Shown: positions 27,200-36,800 of the stretch, in pieces
How positions within the stretch are numbered: the stretch's first letter is position 1
How the letters are laid out: each line of letters begins with the position of its first letter
DNA from: Strigops habroptila
Taxonomy: Eukaryota > Chordata > Aves > Psittaciformes > Psittacidae
DNA: 64,000 nucleotides
Direction: 5' to 3'
Assembly: GCF_004027225.2 (NCBI RefSeq)
Contig: NC_046360.1
Span: 1,662,001-1,726,000, forward strand
Program-made: the position numbers and the translations under genes
The notes under the pieces: model-generated
What the model was told of the DNA's origin: nothing
What the model saw: the letters and a program-made list of their open reading frames with translations, nothing else
Databases searched by the model: none

Positions 27200-28601
27200 C
27201 TCCAAGTGAACGGCAATTCCCACATTCCAAGCTGAATGCAGGGACATGCTGTGTGGGTCTGGGGGTGCATGAGGACGGGATGGGGATGGAGGGGTGGCAA
27301 GAGGCCCTGTGCTTGGCACTGATTTGGGCTTTGGGGAGCCCCTGTTGGCTGTTAACATCTTACTAACAGCAAGTTAATGCCTTCACCTTCCTGGGACCCC
27401 GCTGCAGTCGAGGGGCCCCTCTCTGCAATGGGGGAGGATGAAGGGGCTCATCCTGGCTCCCCAAACCCTTTGTGCTGGTGGTGCTGCTGTAACCGCAGCG
27501 AGCCCAGAGCCCGCAGTGAGCCGGGGGGGTCCGGGGGCTCCTCCTGCCTCTGCCGCCGCTTGTTTGCTCTGGTTTAATGCAAACCAGATCCCGCAGCTGG
27601 GAAGGAGCCCGAGAGCCGAGTCCCGCTGCTGGGATCCCTCCTGGTGGGGTTGGTTTGAGGCGAAATGGGAGGTGGTTGGGATTTGGGGGAGCCTGAGTTT
27701 GTGGGGGTTGTCCCAGTGGGTCCCTGCTGATGGTCCCGGGGAACTGGCTTGTGGGTCCGAGCAGGGGGAGAGCTCTGGGAATGGCTCGATGGCATTACGT
27801 GGCGCGGCGCAGCCGAAATGCGCTGCCATCCCTCGGGAATGCGCCATGGTGGCCATGGGATGGTTGTACCCCGCTTCCAAACCCTGCTGGGGTGCAGAGA
27901 CCGGCTGGGGGCTCACCCCGGCTCATCGCTGTGGGCTATGTGTGGGGATAGGAAATGCTTATCCCATGTCCCACAACGTGCATAGGGCAGATCCTGTGTG
28001 CCACACAGGAGCAGGGCACAGCGAGGGGATGGAGCTGCCCTTCACCCTGATGCTGGGGCCAGGGACCCCCTGCTCATTGCACCCCAGCTCTTTGCAACGG
28101 CTCTGGAGGATCCCAAGCCCCATCCCGGCACCGGGATCAAACTCTGCCACCAGCCTATTTTTAGGCACGCTCAAGCTGGGAATCGTTTGTAACGGTCTGT
28201 GTTGGGACGAGCCGTTGGGAAATGCCTCCCGCACCGCGGCCGCCCCTCTGCAGCGCCGCCTGTGTCAGAGTTTCCACTGGAAACCTCCATTTGTCAGGAA
28301 TTCTCTAATCGGCCGCTGTCTGAAGCCGGCTGTTGGCAGCGTCCCCCAGGCTTGAGCAATGCAACTCAGCTGCTTTCCATCTATTTTTGTAGCGCTCCGT
28401 TGCAAAACAAACGCAGTCCCTCGCTCGGCATCGGGGCCAGGAGGCTGGGATGGCGGGTTGCTTTCCTTAAGGAAATCCGGATGGGTGAGCACCGGAGCAA
28501 ACCGCCGGGGCTTGGATGCTTGCGCTTGTCCCTTGGGATGGGTCCCGCTCCATCGGGGTGTTAACGTGTCACCCTCCCCTCTGCATCCCGCAGGACACTG
28601 C

Positions 28602-29336
28602 ATGAGCAGCAGGGACATGGCGCTGCGGCTGGTGATGGGTGCGTGGCTGATGCTGGTGGTGGCCCCGGTGCACTCAGCAGCCCCCCGGCACGTTGCGGTG
28701 CTGCCCGATGCTGGGGGCAGTGGGGACGGTGAGGAGGTCTCTGCCGCGCCACCCATCCTCTATGTGACACCGGGGACCGGGCCGACGGCGGGGGACGTGC
28801 TGGGGACCACGGTCACCAACAGCTCGGCACCGGGCGGCGTGCTGGACAGGCTGGTGGACTTCTTCAAGGAGTACATGCTGCTGGTGGTGGTGGTGGGCTC
28901 GCTGGCCTTCGTCCTCCTCTTCATCATCTGCGCCGCCGTCATCGTCCGGCAGAAGCACAAGGCGTCCGCGTATTACCCCTCCTCCTTCCCCAAGCAGAAG
29001 TACGTGGATGAGCGGGACAAGGTGGGGGGACCCCGCGCTTTCAGTGAGGTGCCCGATAAAGACCCCGGCGCTGAGGAGCAGCTCGACTGCGGGCAGCAAT
29101 TGCAGGCAGACATCCTCGCTGCAGCCCAGAGCCTCAAATCCCCCCCCAAGGCACCGCTGCCCAACGGGGGCCAGGGGGAGAAGAGCCCTCCCCATAAGGA
29201 GGAAGAGGAAGGAAGCAAGAAGATGAGCGATGAGCAGCCCCCTCCCCAAAATCCATGCGCTGAGGAAGCGGCGGGTGCAACGGAGGGAGCCCCTGATGCA
29301 CCCCAGGGTGGTCCCACAGCCCCCCCTGGTATCTAG
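28602..29336 (+). CDS. TMEM119: TMEM119, transmembrane protein 119
   Basis: Single coding exon (acceptor AG 28592-28593) encoding 244 residues; I recall human as 283. Known in mammals as a microglial marker and an osteoblast differentiation factor (obif), a type I plasma-membrane protein. Seen: a signal peptide (MALRLVMGAWLMLVVAPVHS; a second in-frame ATG at 28617 would also serve), a short variable ectodomain with one NSS glycosylation site, then the diagnostic block VDFFKEYMLLVVVVGSLAF with a membrane span near residues 91-115. Next come the conserved cytoplasmic KASAYYPSSFPKQKYVDE and GGPRAFSEVPDK, then LQADILAAAQSLKSP. The acidic, low-complexity C-terminus is diverged. The juxtamembrane block and the position between SELPLG and ISCU make the identity firm. 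No upstream exon was found. Confidence 0.95.
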   Translation: MSSRDMALRLVMGAWLMLVVAPVHSAAPRHVAVLPDAGGSGDGEEVSAAPPILYVTPGTGPTAGDVLGTTVTNSSAPGGVLDRLVDFFKEYMLLVVVVGSLAFVLLFIICAAVIVRQKHKASAYYPSSFPKQKYVDERDKVGGPRAFSEVPDKDPGAEEQLDCGQQLQADILAAAQSLKSPPKAPLPNGGQGEKSPPHKEEEEGSKKMSDEQPPPQNPCAEEAAGATEGAPDAPQGGPTAPPGI

Positions 29337-29914
29337 GGCAGGGACCCGGTCCCGGGTGATCCCGAGGAGGCGCCGGCTCGTGGGATCCCCATGGACACGC
29401 GATGGACATGGTGGTGCGTTGTTGCTCCGTATGTACGTGGTGGCTCGAGGAAGCCCCGATGAAGCCCCCGCTCCCCACCTGACCCCTGAGCAAAGCCCTG
29501 GGGGTCTCTGGTGCTTCTCCATCAGCCCCATTGCTCTGGCTGCCCAAGGGGCTTTCCCCCCCCAGCTCCAGCTCATTCCCCTCCCTGAGCTCTCTCCTAA
29601 ACGTTATTTTATTAACCAGCAGCATCCTGGTGTGAGCCAGGAGCTAATCCCTCCGGATGGAGGCGCGGGACCATGGCTGGGGGGGTCTGTGCAGCTCCCT
29701 CTGTACCCCCCGGGAGCAGGACAGGGGCTCACCGTGATCCATGGGCACCACGGGCTGGCTTTGCTGATGGCTGTGGCCACCCTCGCCCAGCTAAAGGGAG
29801 AGGACATCGCGGTAAGAACCCCCCCCTTGGTTTTGGTGTCCCAACGCTGCGGCCTGAGGGCAGCCCAGAGCCCAGCTGGACTTTCGCCTTGTCTCCTTAA
29901 CCCCTTCAGCTAAC

Positions 29915-29920
29915 AATAAA
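29915..29920 (+). terminator. TMEM119 poly(A) signal (AATAAA)
   Basis: Canonical hexamer 579 bp after the TMEM119 stop, followed within 40 bp by a 'gtgtgttcctg' GU-rich element; implies a 3' UTR of about 0.6 kb. Confidence 0.75.
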
Positions 29921-29944
29921 GACCTTTCCTGCGCACTTTCCTCT

Positions 29945-31610
29945 CCCGTGTGTTCCTGCAGCATTCCCAAGGCACAGCCCCCATCTCCATTTGCTCCTTC
30001 AGGGCCCTCCCTGGACCGTGCTGGTGTTGGGGTGCAGCCGGTTGCGACCCACGTGTGCCCCCCAGAGCCCGGGAGGCACCGCCAGCGCTGTGGGGTGAGG
30101 GCTGTCTGTGGGGTGAAGCCCTGGGAGCCGGGGACACGCTTATCACCCGCACCCCGACGTGTTGCTTCTGGGAAACTCTTATCTCATGCCCCACAGCTGG
30201 GAGTGGGGGGGCTGGGGGGGGGCTGCACCTCTTAGCACTGGGCTGGCTGCAGCGGGGAGGGCAATGTGGGGCAGAGGAGGGGTTTCTGCCTCCAAAGCAG
30301 CACATCCCTGTGTCCCCATATCCCTATGGGGCAGGTTGGGATGTTCCCCCATGTCCCAGCATCAGGATAACCCCTTTGGAAGAGGGTGCATTTTGTCACA
30401 GCGCTCTCCCAAGGAGCTGATCCTGCCCCAAAAGTGGACGTGGGTGCTGAAGTTTCCCTCATTTCTGTTCTGTTGAACTGGAAAACCCCGGGACTGCTCC
30501 CATGGAGTGAGGCACATTCCTGCTGCAGGGGACAAGGCCCGTATCCGGCGCATGGGGTGGTGCTGAGCTGAGGTAAGACCAGGCTTGTGAGTGAGAAACA
30601 GCAGCAAAGGCCCCTGGCCTGTGCTGCACTGAAGCAAAGCTGTGGGCAGAGACAGCAAAACGAGATGCTTGTTCTTAAATGTGGGTTTCCATGTTTTTAA
30701 CTAAAATCTCATCCAATCCCAGCCTGGTTTGGGCTGAAGGGACCTTAAAGCTCCTCCAGTTCCAACCCCCTGCCACGGGCAGGGACACCTTCCACTAGAG
30801 CAGGTTGCTCCAAGCCCCTGTGTCCAACCTGGCCTTGAGCTGGTGGGTTTTGGGGTGATTTAAAATCTCCAGAGCAGGCAAAGATTTGAAATGTGTGTTC
30901 TCTTTGTTTCGGGAATCTCTGGGAATGCTCCTGTGGAGCGCGAGCAGCCACCACCAGAAGGCAGAGCTGAGCACACGGAGCTGCAGCAGAGCTTAACTCC
31001 CCAAATGCTTAACTTTGCAACGCTGTGTGCTCGCGGGGAGGCAGCTCAGACGCTGGGAACAGGCTGGGAAAGCTCAGCAGGGATGCAAAGGCATTCCCAG
31101 AGGGCACAGACCGACCCTGAGAGCCCAGAGAGGAGGAACTTGCGCTCAGATGGTGAAATGAAGCTCGGACACCGCTGTGCTCTGTGGCGGATGAACCGCC
31201 CCGTGTTTGTGTACACAGATTATCTCCAGTTCTTACAGAAAGATTAAGACCAAGGCAACGTTTCCCGCTAATTCCTGTGAAATATTAGGCAAAACTCTAC
31301 ATCTTCCAAAGAAAAAAGTGCAGCCCTTCGAGTACCGGAACAGGAGGAATTCCCCTCCAGGGTGAAGCCACCGGGTTCTCTGTGTTGAGCAGCCTCCTCT
31401 GCTCCACCAAAGGAGTCGTGGCAGGACAGAGGCTGCTGAACCACCACCTCCACCGTGAGAGCACAGGGGCGGCCGTCCACCCCCCCAGCCACACGTTGTG
31501 CGTAACTTGTGCGTATCTTACAGCTTCCTTTAGTAGTGAGCAGGATCCTACTAATCTAAAGTAATTGCACTGCAAATGCCAGTGGAATGAGAACAAGCTT
31601 TACAGTCAGT
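29945..31610. other. TMEM119-ISCU intergenic region with ISCU 3' UTR
   Basis: No coding exon is seen. It holds a reverse CR1 fragment (30711-30839). The ISCU 3' UTR (minus strand) must extend left from 31610, but I found no clear AATAAA or ATTAAA on that strand nearby, so its end is unknown. Confidence 0.6.
30711..30839 (-). mobile_element. CR1 LINE 3' fragment, reverse
   Basis: The reverse complement carries the 'ggacacaggggcttggagca' and 'tctagtggaaggtgtccctg' blocks and the 'aaggtcccttc' tail. It lies between TMEM119 and ISCU, and both ends are truncated relative to the longer copies. Confidence 0.85.
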
Positions 31611-33236
31611 TTAGGCGTTGTTTGCTTTCTTCTCTGACATTTCTTTGTCCGAGCTCTGCTTCAACTTGTAGTCAGCCAAGGCAGCCTTGATGGCGTCTTC
31701 AGCCAGCACTACAAACAGAGCAAGTATTTCAAGGACAAGAGAAAGGCATTTAGAACAAAATATACTGTAAAAACAGCACTGCAGGCAGCACCAGTCCGAA
31801 TGTGAGCGCTCACTATCAGCCTGCTGAGCTACAGAGTCCCCGAGATGAGAGAGATCTGAGAGCTCACAAAATAACCCTGAAATCTGAACCTAAGTTTCTC
31901 TCATGGGCCACATTCAGAAGCATCTGAGCTATTCCCACAGTCTCCCTCTCAAATAGAAGCTGGTGTTTGCACCCTCACCAGTTGGTCCTTTACTTACTGG
32001 AGCAGTGCAGTTTGACAGGAGGAAGGCAGAGCTCTTTAGCAATATCCGTGTTCTTGATTTTCAGCGCTTCATCAACCTGAAATGCAATTAGTGAGCGGTC
32101 AGTGGCCACGTGAGCTACACCACCAGCTACAAAGGCATTTGCTCTCAGTGCCTTCATGCTTTAACGCCTCAAAGCCAACAGAAGCCACAGGGAAGAAGAT
32201 CTCAAGCAGCAGTAAGGATGCTGGAATTAAGGAATGTCCCAATGGTGGGAATGAACCAAAGCACAGCCGTGTCAGGCTGCTGCCAGATGGGCAGCTCTAA
32301 GTCTGTTTATCTTCTATCACAACAGGGAAGTGAATTTCTTGTCTGGCAGAAAGAGAGATCTCAAGATGATCCATAATTAAACTTTCTCCCAGAGCCTGCA
32401 ATCAGCGTGTTTCTGCTTGTTGCATAAGACAAAAATGACTTCCCTGCAGATTAATGGGTATTCTTGGAAAAGGCAACTATTGCCCTAGAACTCAGGCCGC
32501 TGACACGGTCACCACTCGCTGCCTCTTGAGCTACTGCACCCAGGCAGTACTGGGATTCCCAGCTGCTGTTTCCTGCAGAGCCCAGGGGCAGCTCTGAAGG
32601 CTCTCCCTGGTGTCACCCCCGCTGCAGCAGCCGCTTCCTCACCGTTTTCCCTTTGACCCACTCTGTTGCCAGTGAACTCGATGCGATCGCTGACCCACAA
32701 CCGAAGGTTTTGAAACGGGCATCCACGATCCTCCCGTTCTCGTCCACTTCCACCTGTGAGAGAGTTGTTGGCACCTCAGCACCGTGCTCAGCTCCACCGG
32801 GCACCCCAGAGCCCCCCTCAAAGCCCAGCGCCCTCAGGAGCGGGACGAGGCCTGCAGGGCCCCAGTGGACGTTTGAGGGCAGGGATGTGTGGGGCAGGGA
32901 AAAGGCCTCGCTGCCCCCCTGAGGGGATGTGAGCCTTTAGCAACGCCCGAAGCCCGCGGCTCACCTGCAGCTTCATCACATCTCCACACGCCGGAGCGCC
33001 CACCAGGCCGGTGCCCACGTTCTTAGCCTTGCGGTCGAGCGAGCCGACATTGCGCGGGTTCTCGTAGTGATCCACCACCTGCGGGGACACCGCGTCAAAC
33101 AACGGCCTCTCCCCGTGTGCCCCCCGGGCCCCCCTCAGTCCCCCTCGGCCCTCACCTTCCTGTGGTAGCCCAGCCCGGCCGCCGCCTCCCGCCGCGGCCG
33201 CAGCAGCGCCGCCCCCGCCGCCCTCAGCGCCGCCAT
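31611..33236 (-). CDS. ISCU: ISCU, mitochondrial iron-sulphur cluster scaffold
   Basis: Five coding exons in transcription order: 33236-33156, 33078-32965, 32753-32643, 32076-31998, 31708-31611 (TAA), all GT-AG with joining phases; 160 residues. The protein is the platform on which NFS1-ISD11-ACP assembles [2Fe-2S] clusters with frataxin and ferredoxin in the mitochondrial matrix. Seen: an Arg/Ala-rich presequence (MAALRAAGAALLRPRREAA), cluster ligands Cys58 (GAPACGD), Cys84 (FGCGSA), His126 and Cys127 (KLHCSM), Asp60, and the HSPA9-binding LPPVK at 120-124. Spacing matches human C69, C95, H137 and C138 with an 11-residue shift. Only the last dozen residues diverge. It is divergently paired with SART3 over 579 bp. 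A TATA box and a TISU start element suggest a very short leader. Confidence 0.97.
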
Positions 33237-33240
33237 CTTG
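33229..33240 (-). promoter_or_regulatory. TISU / YY1 element over the ISCU start codon
   Basis: The minus strand reads CAAGATGGCGGC with the ISCU ATG inside. This is an exact match to the TISU consensus SAASATGGCGGC, which drives initiation on very short 5' leaders and also binds YY1. Confidence 0.7.
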
Positions 33241-33815
33241 CACCTGCCAGGGGCGGGGCCCCGCCGCGCCCTTATATAGCCTCGCACGCGCAGGCCACGC
33301 CCCCCGCGCTGTGGGCCGCCCCCTCCCCGCCGCTGCCGGGAGGTTCGCTCCGAGCGCGGCGCAAAGGGGGGTGAGCGCTGAAGGCGCCCTTGGGGCAAAG
33401 CCTTATGTTAAAGCGAGCGATAAACGCAGTTTGCAGTCGCGACGCCGTTTGTTATCGCGACGCCGTTCTTATCGCGACACCCCGTCTCTGTGCGGAGCCG
33501 CGGCGGCCACGCTCAACATGGCGGAGGAGCGGCGCCGCGCACGCCGCAGACCTCCACGGAGGCCCCCTGCGGCCAGGCCCTGAGGTGTCCGCGGCGCTGC
33601 CTGCGCCGCAGCCGGGAAGATGAGAGGTCCGGTCGCCGCGGTGCTCGCTGCAGCGCGGCCCCGGTGCGCAGCTGAGCGCGGGGTGGTGCGGGAGGAGGTT
33701 CGCTGCTCTCCTCGCAGCGCTCGCCCGGTGGCGGGGCGCGGCGGCGGGGCAGGCGCGCCGGGGACAGCCCCGTCGCACGGCGGAGCGCGGCTGGCTGCGG
33801 AGGGAGCTGCATAAG
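33237..33815. promoter_or_regulatory. ISCU-SART3 bidirectional CpG-island promoter
   Basis: 579 bp separate the two start codons. The sequence is dense in CpG and GC boxes (gggcgggg at 33251). It also contains three TCGCGA palindromes (33437, 33455, 33472) in a 17-18 bp repeat, and an upstream ATG with a 21-codon frame (33518-33583) that would be a SART3 uORF if transcription starts before it. Confidence 0.75.
33271..33280 (-). promoter_or_regulatory. ISCU TATA box
   Basis: The minus strand reads GCTATATAAG here. With usual TATA-to-start spacing of about 30 bp, transcription would begin near 33245-33250, only about 10 nt before the ISCU ATG at 33236. Confidence 0.6.
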
Positions 33816-33823
33816 ATGGCGGC
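33813..33823 (+). promoter_or_regulatory. YY1-like motif over the SART3 start codon
   Basis: AAGATGGCGGC, the YY1 consensus, contains the SART3 ATG at 33816. The preceding base is T, so it misses the strict TISU consensus by one position. Confidence 0.55.
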
Positions 33824-36800
33824 GGCGGGAGCTGAGGCGGTGGCGCCGGCGGAGGAAGAGGAGAAGCGGCTGCCGGAGGGTGACCCCGAGTCGGGCGGGG
33901 ACTCGGAGGATGAGGGAGACTCGGACTCGTCCGGGGATGGCGAAGATGAGGAGAAGGAGAACGAGGCCGAGATCCAGCGGCTGGAGGAGCAGGTGGGGCC
34001 GGGGGCGGCGGCGTGGGGAGGGGGCGGTGGCAGCAGCACCGCGGCCTCCGCCCGGGCCCAGCCCTCACCCCGGGGCCGGGCCCCGCGCTCCTGGCCCGGC
34101 CGCGTTGCTACGAGAGACGCGTCCGTGCCGGGGCCGCGGGGAGGGCTCGTCCCGGAGCGCCGAGGCCTCCCCTGCTGCGGGTGCTTGTCTTTGTGGCTGC
34201 CCGCTGGGGTAGCGCGGCCGTGACGGGGGGAAACCCGCGGCTGCCTCCGCGGTTTGGTGCCGGGGATTGGCAAGCAGCGAATGTTTGGAGTTTGAAATAG
34301 AAACCGAGCGCTTTGGGGCTGTTTTGGGGAGGGAGGCGGGAGAGGAGAGCCCGCGCGGGCAGCTTGTGCTCATGGAAACCCTCTGAGCCTGCTGGCCTTT
34401 TGTTTGCTTTATCAGCTTGGGAGAAATTCAGACGTATTTAGCACTGGTGGAAGAGGCTTTCTTCGTGTCCCACACATGGGTCTGTTGCTGCAGGTGCTGG
34501 CATTTACACTGCTGAGCAGTAACCTTTAGAGCTTAGAGCCATAAGCTAAACTCAAGGTTAACGTTAAAGCTGTGTTAAACTGGGAAGGGTTGTTTAGGAA
34601 TGTCTGCGTGTGACCTGAAAGCATCTTACAAACAACGGTGAAGTTTGGTGCAACTCTGTGTAGGGAGGAAGGTGTTGTTTTGGCTGTGTAACACATGATG
34701 TGCCCCAAAAGAGAGTGTGAGGTTCTGTGCTGCTGGGTGGTTTCAGGTTTATTTTTCATGGCCATCACCCAGCAGTGCCTTTAAAACAGTATTTTCCTCT
34801 TTTTCCAAAGCTCTCCATCAATGCTTTTGACTATAACTGTCACTTGGACCTGATAAAGCTGCTCCGCCAGGAGGGAGAGCTGGTGAAGCTCAGAAGAGCT
34901 CGGCAGAAGATGAGTGAACTCTTTCCACTTACCGAAGGTACAGAGCGTTTTCTGCTCGTGCTGCACCTGATGCAGCTTTAGCATCATCTGTGTGAAATGC
35001 TCTTTCAGTGGTGAAGTGATGTATTTGTGCCAGCCTTCAACAACATTGTTCCAGTGCAGAGAAACCTAAAAGAGCAGATTTAGGACTTTCTGAATGGTGT
35101 TAATGGCCAGCAGTGAGCTTGGCCTCTGGCAGGTGAAGGGTACTGGGCTTGTTGCAGGGATTTGAGCCTCCCGTGCCGGAGGCTGCTGCAGTGGTGTGGG
35201 GCTAGTGGGAGGGTTTGTGCCCGTTGCTCCAGGCTCTCCTCTGGGTGAATCCTGCCAGGATGTGACCTGCTGTAACCTAGGCACAGGCAGACGTTTGCTT
35301 GTGCTGCCTCTGCTGAAGAGGTAACACAGTGGTGGGATGGCAGCACTGAACCAGCTCCAGTCACTCAGTGAACGTGAGTCGAGCCCAGACAAACTCCTGC
35401 CAAAAGCGCAATTTCGGTGAAGCAGCAAAGGAAACACAGTGTTGGTGGGTGTCGTGTGTAGGCCTTGAAGTGGGTGTTTCTTCTTTACTCATAATGCAGA
35501 AGCAATGTAAATATTGCAGAGGCTGCTCTGCCCCTGTGCTTTGAGCCTTGGCAAGGGAAGGTTTCCTTCTGGGCACGTGGAAACTTGCAGTCTCTGAAGC
35601 CATTGACTTGTAAAAGTGTGGGGCAGGTTGTATCTCTGGCTGCCTCTTTGGTTATTGCTACCCACTGACCCAAGATGCTGCTAAGTTGCTGCTTGCAACT
35701 TCTCCCTTTAAATAGGAGTGTGCTTGTTTAGTGCCAATTGGAAAAGGTCTCTACCAAACTCTTCTTTTGGATTAATTGTGAGTAGTTGTGGAGGCTAAAA
35801 TTGCTCTGCCTTGGCTGTCTCTTCATTTTTAAGTCTGTTACTCAAAACCCTCGTAAGGAAAACCTCAACAGATGGATTTAAGTTGTTCTTCCTGACCGCC
35901 GGTGATGTGTTCTGAACTTCTTCCTTTCAGAAATCTGGCTGGACTGGTTGAAGGATGAGATAAAAATGGCTTCTGAAAGCTCGGAGCGAGAGAAGGTTTA
36001 TGAGCTCTTCGAGAGAGCTGTGAAGGACTACATCTGTAAGTTGTTGAGACGTGCTGTAAAACGTATTGTGTTGCCTTCAGATTAGGGCTTGCTTTCTCTA
36101 TGAAAGCTGCTTCCTTCAGTTGTAATGCAGAAATTACATCAAAAATAGGAGTGTGACGTGATCCTCAGCTTTTACGAAGCATTGGAGTTAAGGCCAGGCA
36201 AGGGCAATGCTTGAAGTGCTACTGCAGCCCTTAAATTCTTCTGAGCCGTTGTTGCAAAAGGCTTTAAATGCGTATTTTGCCCTTCTCTCATCTCGGAGCA
36301 GCAGGTGTTACACTCACTTGAGCAATGCTTTCTCTGCTACACATTGGGAATTCTTTAGCTCTTTCTTTGAGGAAAGTGAATGCTTTCAAAAGGTTCATTT
36401 CTACTGCTGTCTCTGCGTTGGTTAGCACTGTCTTTGCTGCCACTTCCACTGCGTGACAGCTCTTCCAGAACAGCTCGTAATTACTGTCTGGGAGCCGGTG
36501 TTCTTGAAGCCACGCTGTGGGACCAGCTCTGATCATCCTTGTCAAAAGCCAGGGGAGTTCGTGGTGTCTCATCTCCCCCTTTGTCAGGAGCTTAAAACTT
36601 CTGCCTTAAAGCACGGAGTAACTGGGGGCTCTTTGGGGATTGTGGTGAAAACACGAAGCCTGGAGAAGCAGAGAGGGCTTGGTAACATCCGGGTAAATCC
36701 CTTGCAGACAAAATGTCACATCAGAGCACTGGCAGAGCTGCCCTCACAGGGTGCTGGTGATCCTTCAGGAAGAAGGAAGGGAGAGATGAAGAGCTGAGGG

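Larger units (their letters stand above)
23345..28593. other. SELPLG-TMEM119 intergenic region
   Basis: About 5.2 kb, very GC-rich, with no recognisable gene. Long open frames exist on both strands (for example 24466-25971 +) but they overlap each other, run through a minisatellite and resemble nothing known. The region holds the minisatellite 25339-25591, a purine tract near 26787-26820 and the hairpin 27161-27199. A non-coding first exon of TMEM119 should be in the right-hand part, but I cannot place it. Confidence 0.6.

Noticed and set aside
28359-28601. Upstream extension of the TMEM119 frame
   Set aside because: The frame is open but crosses an acceptor (tgcatcccgcag ending 28593); a signal peptide begins just after it, so the extension is intron.
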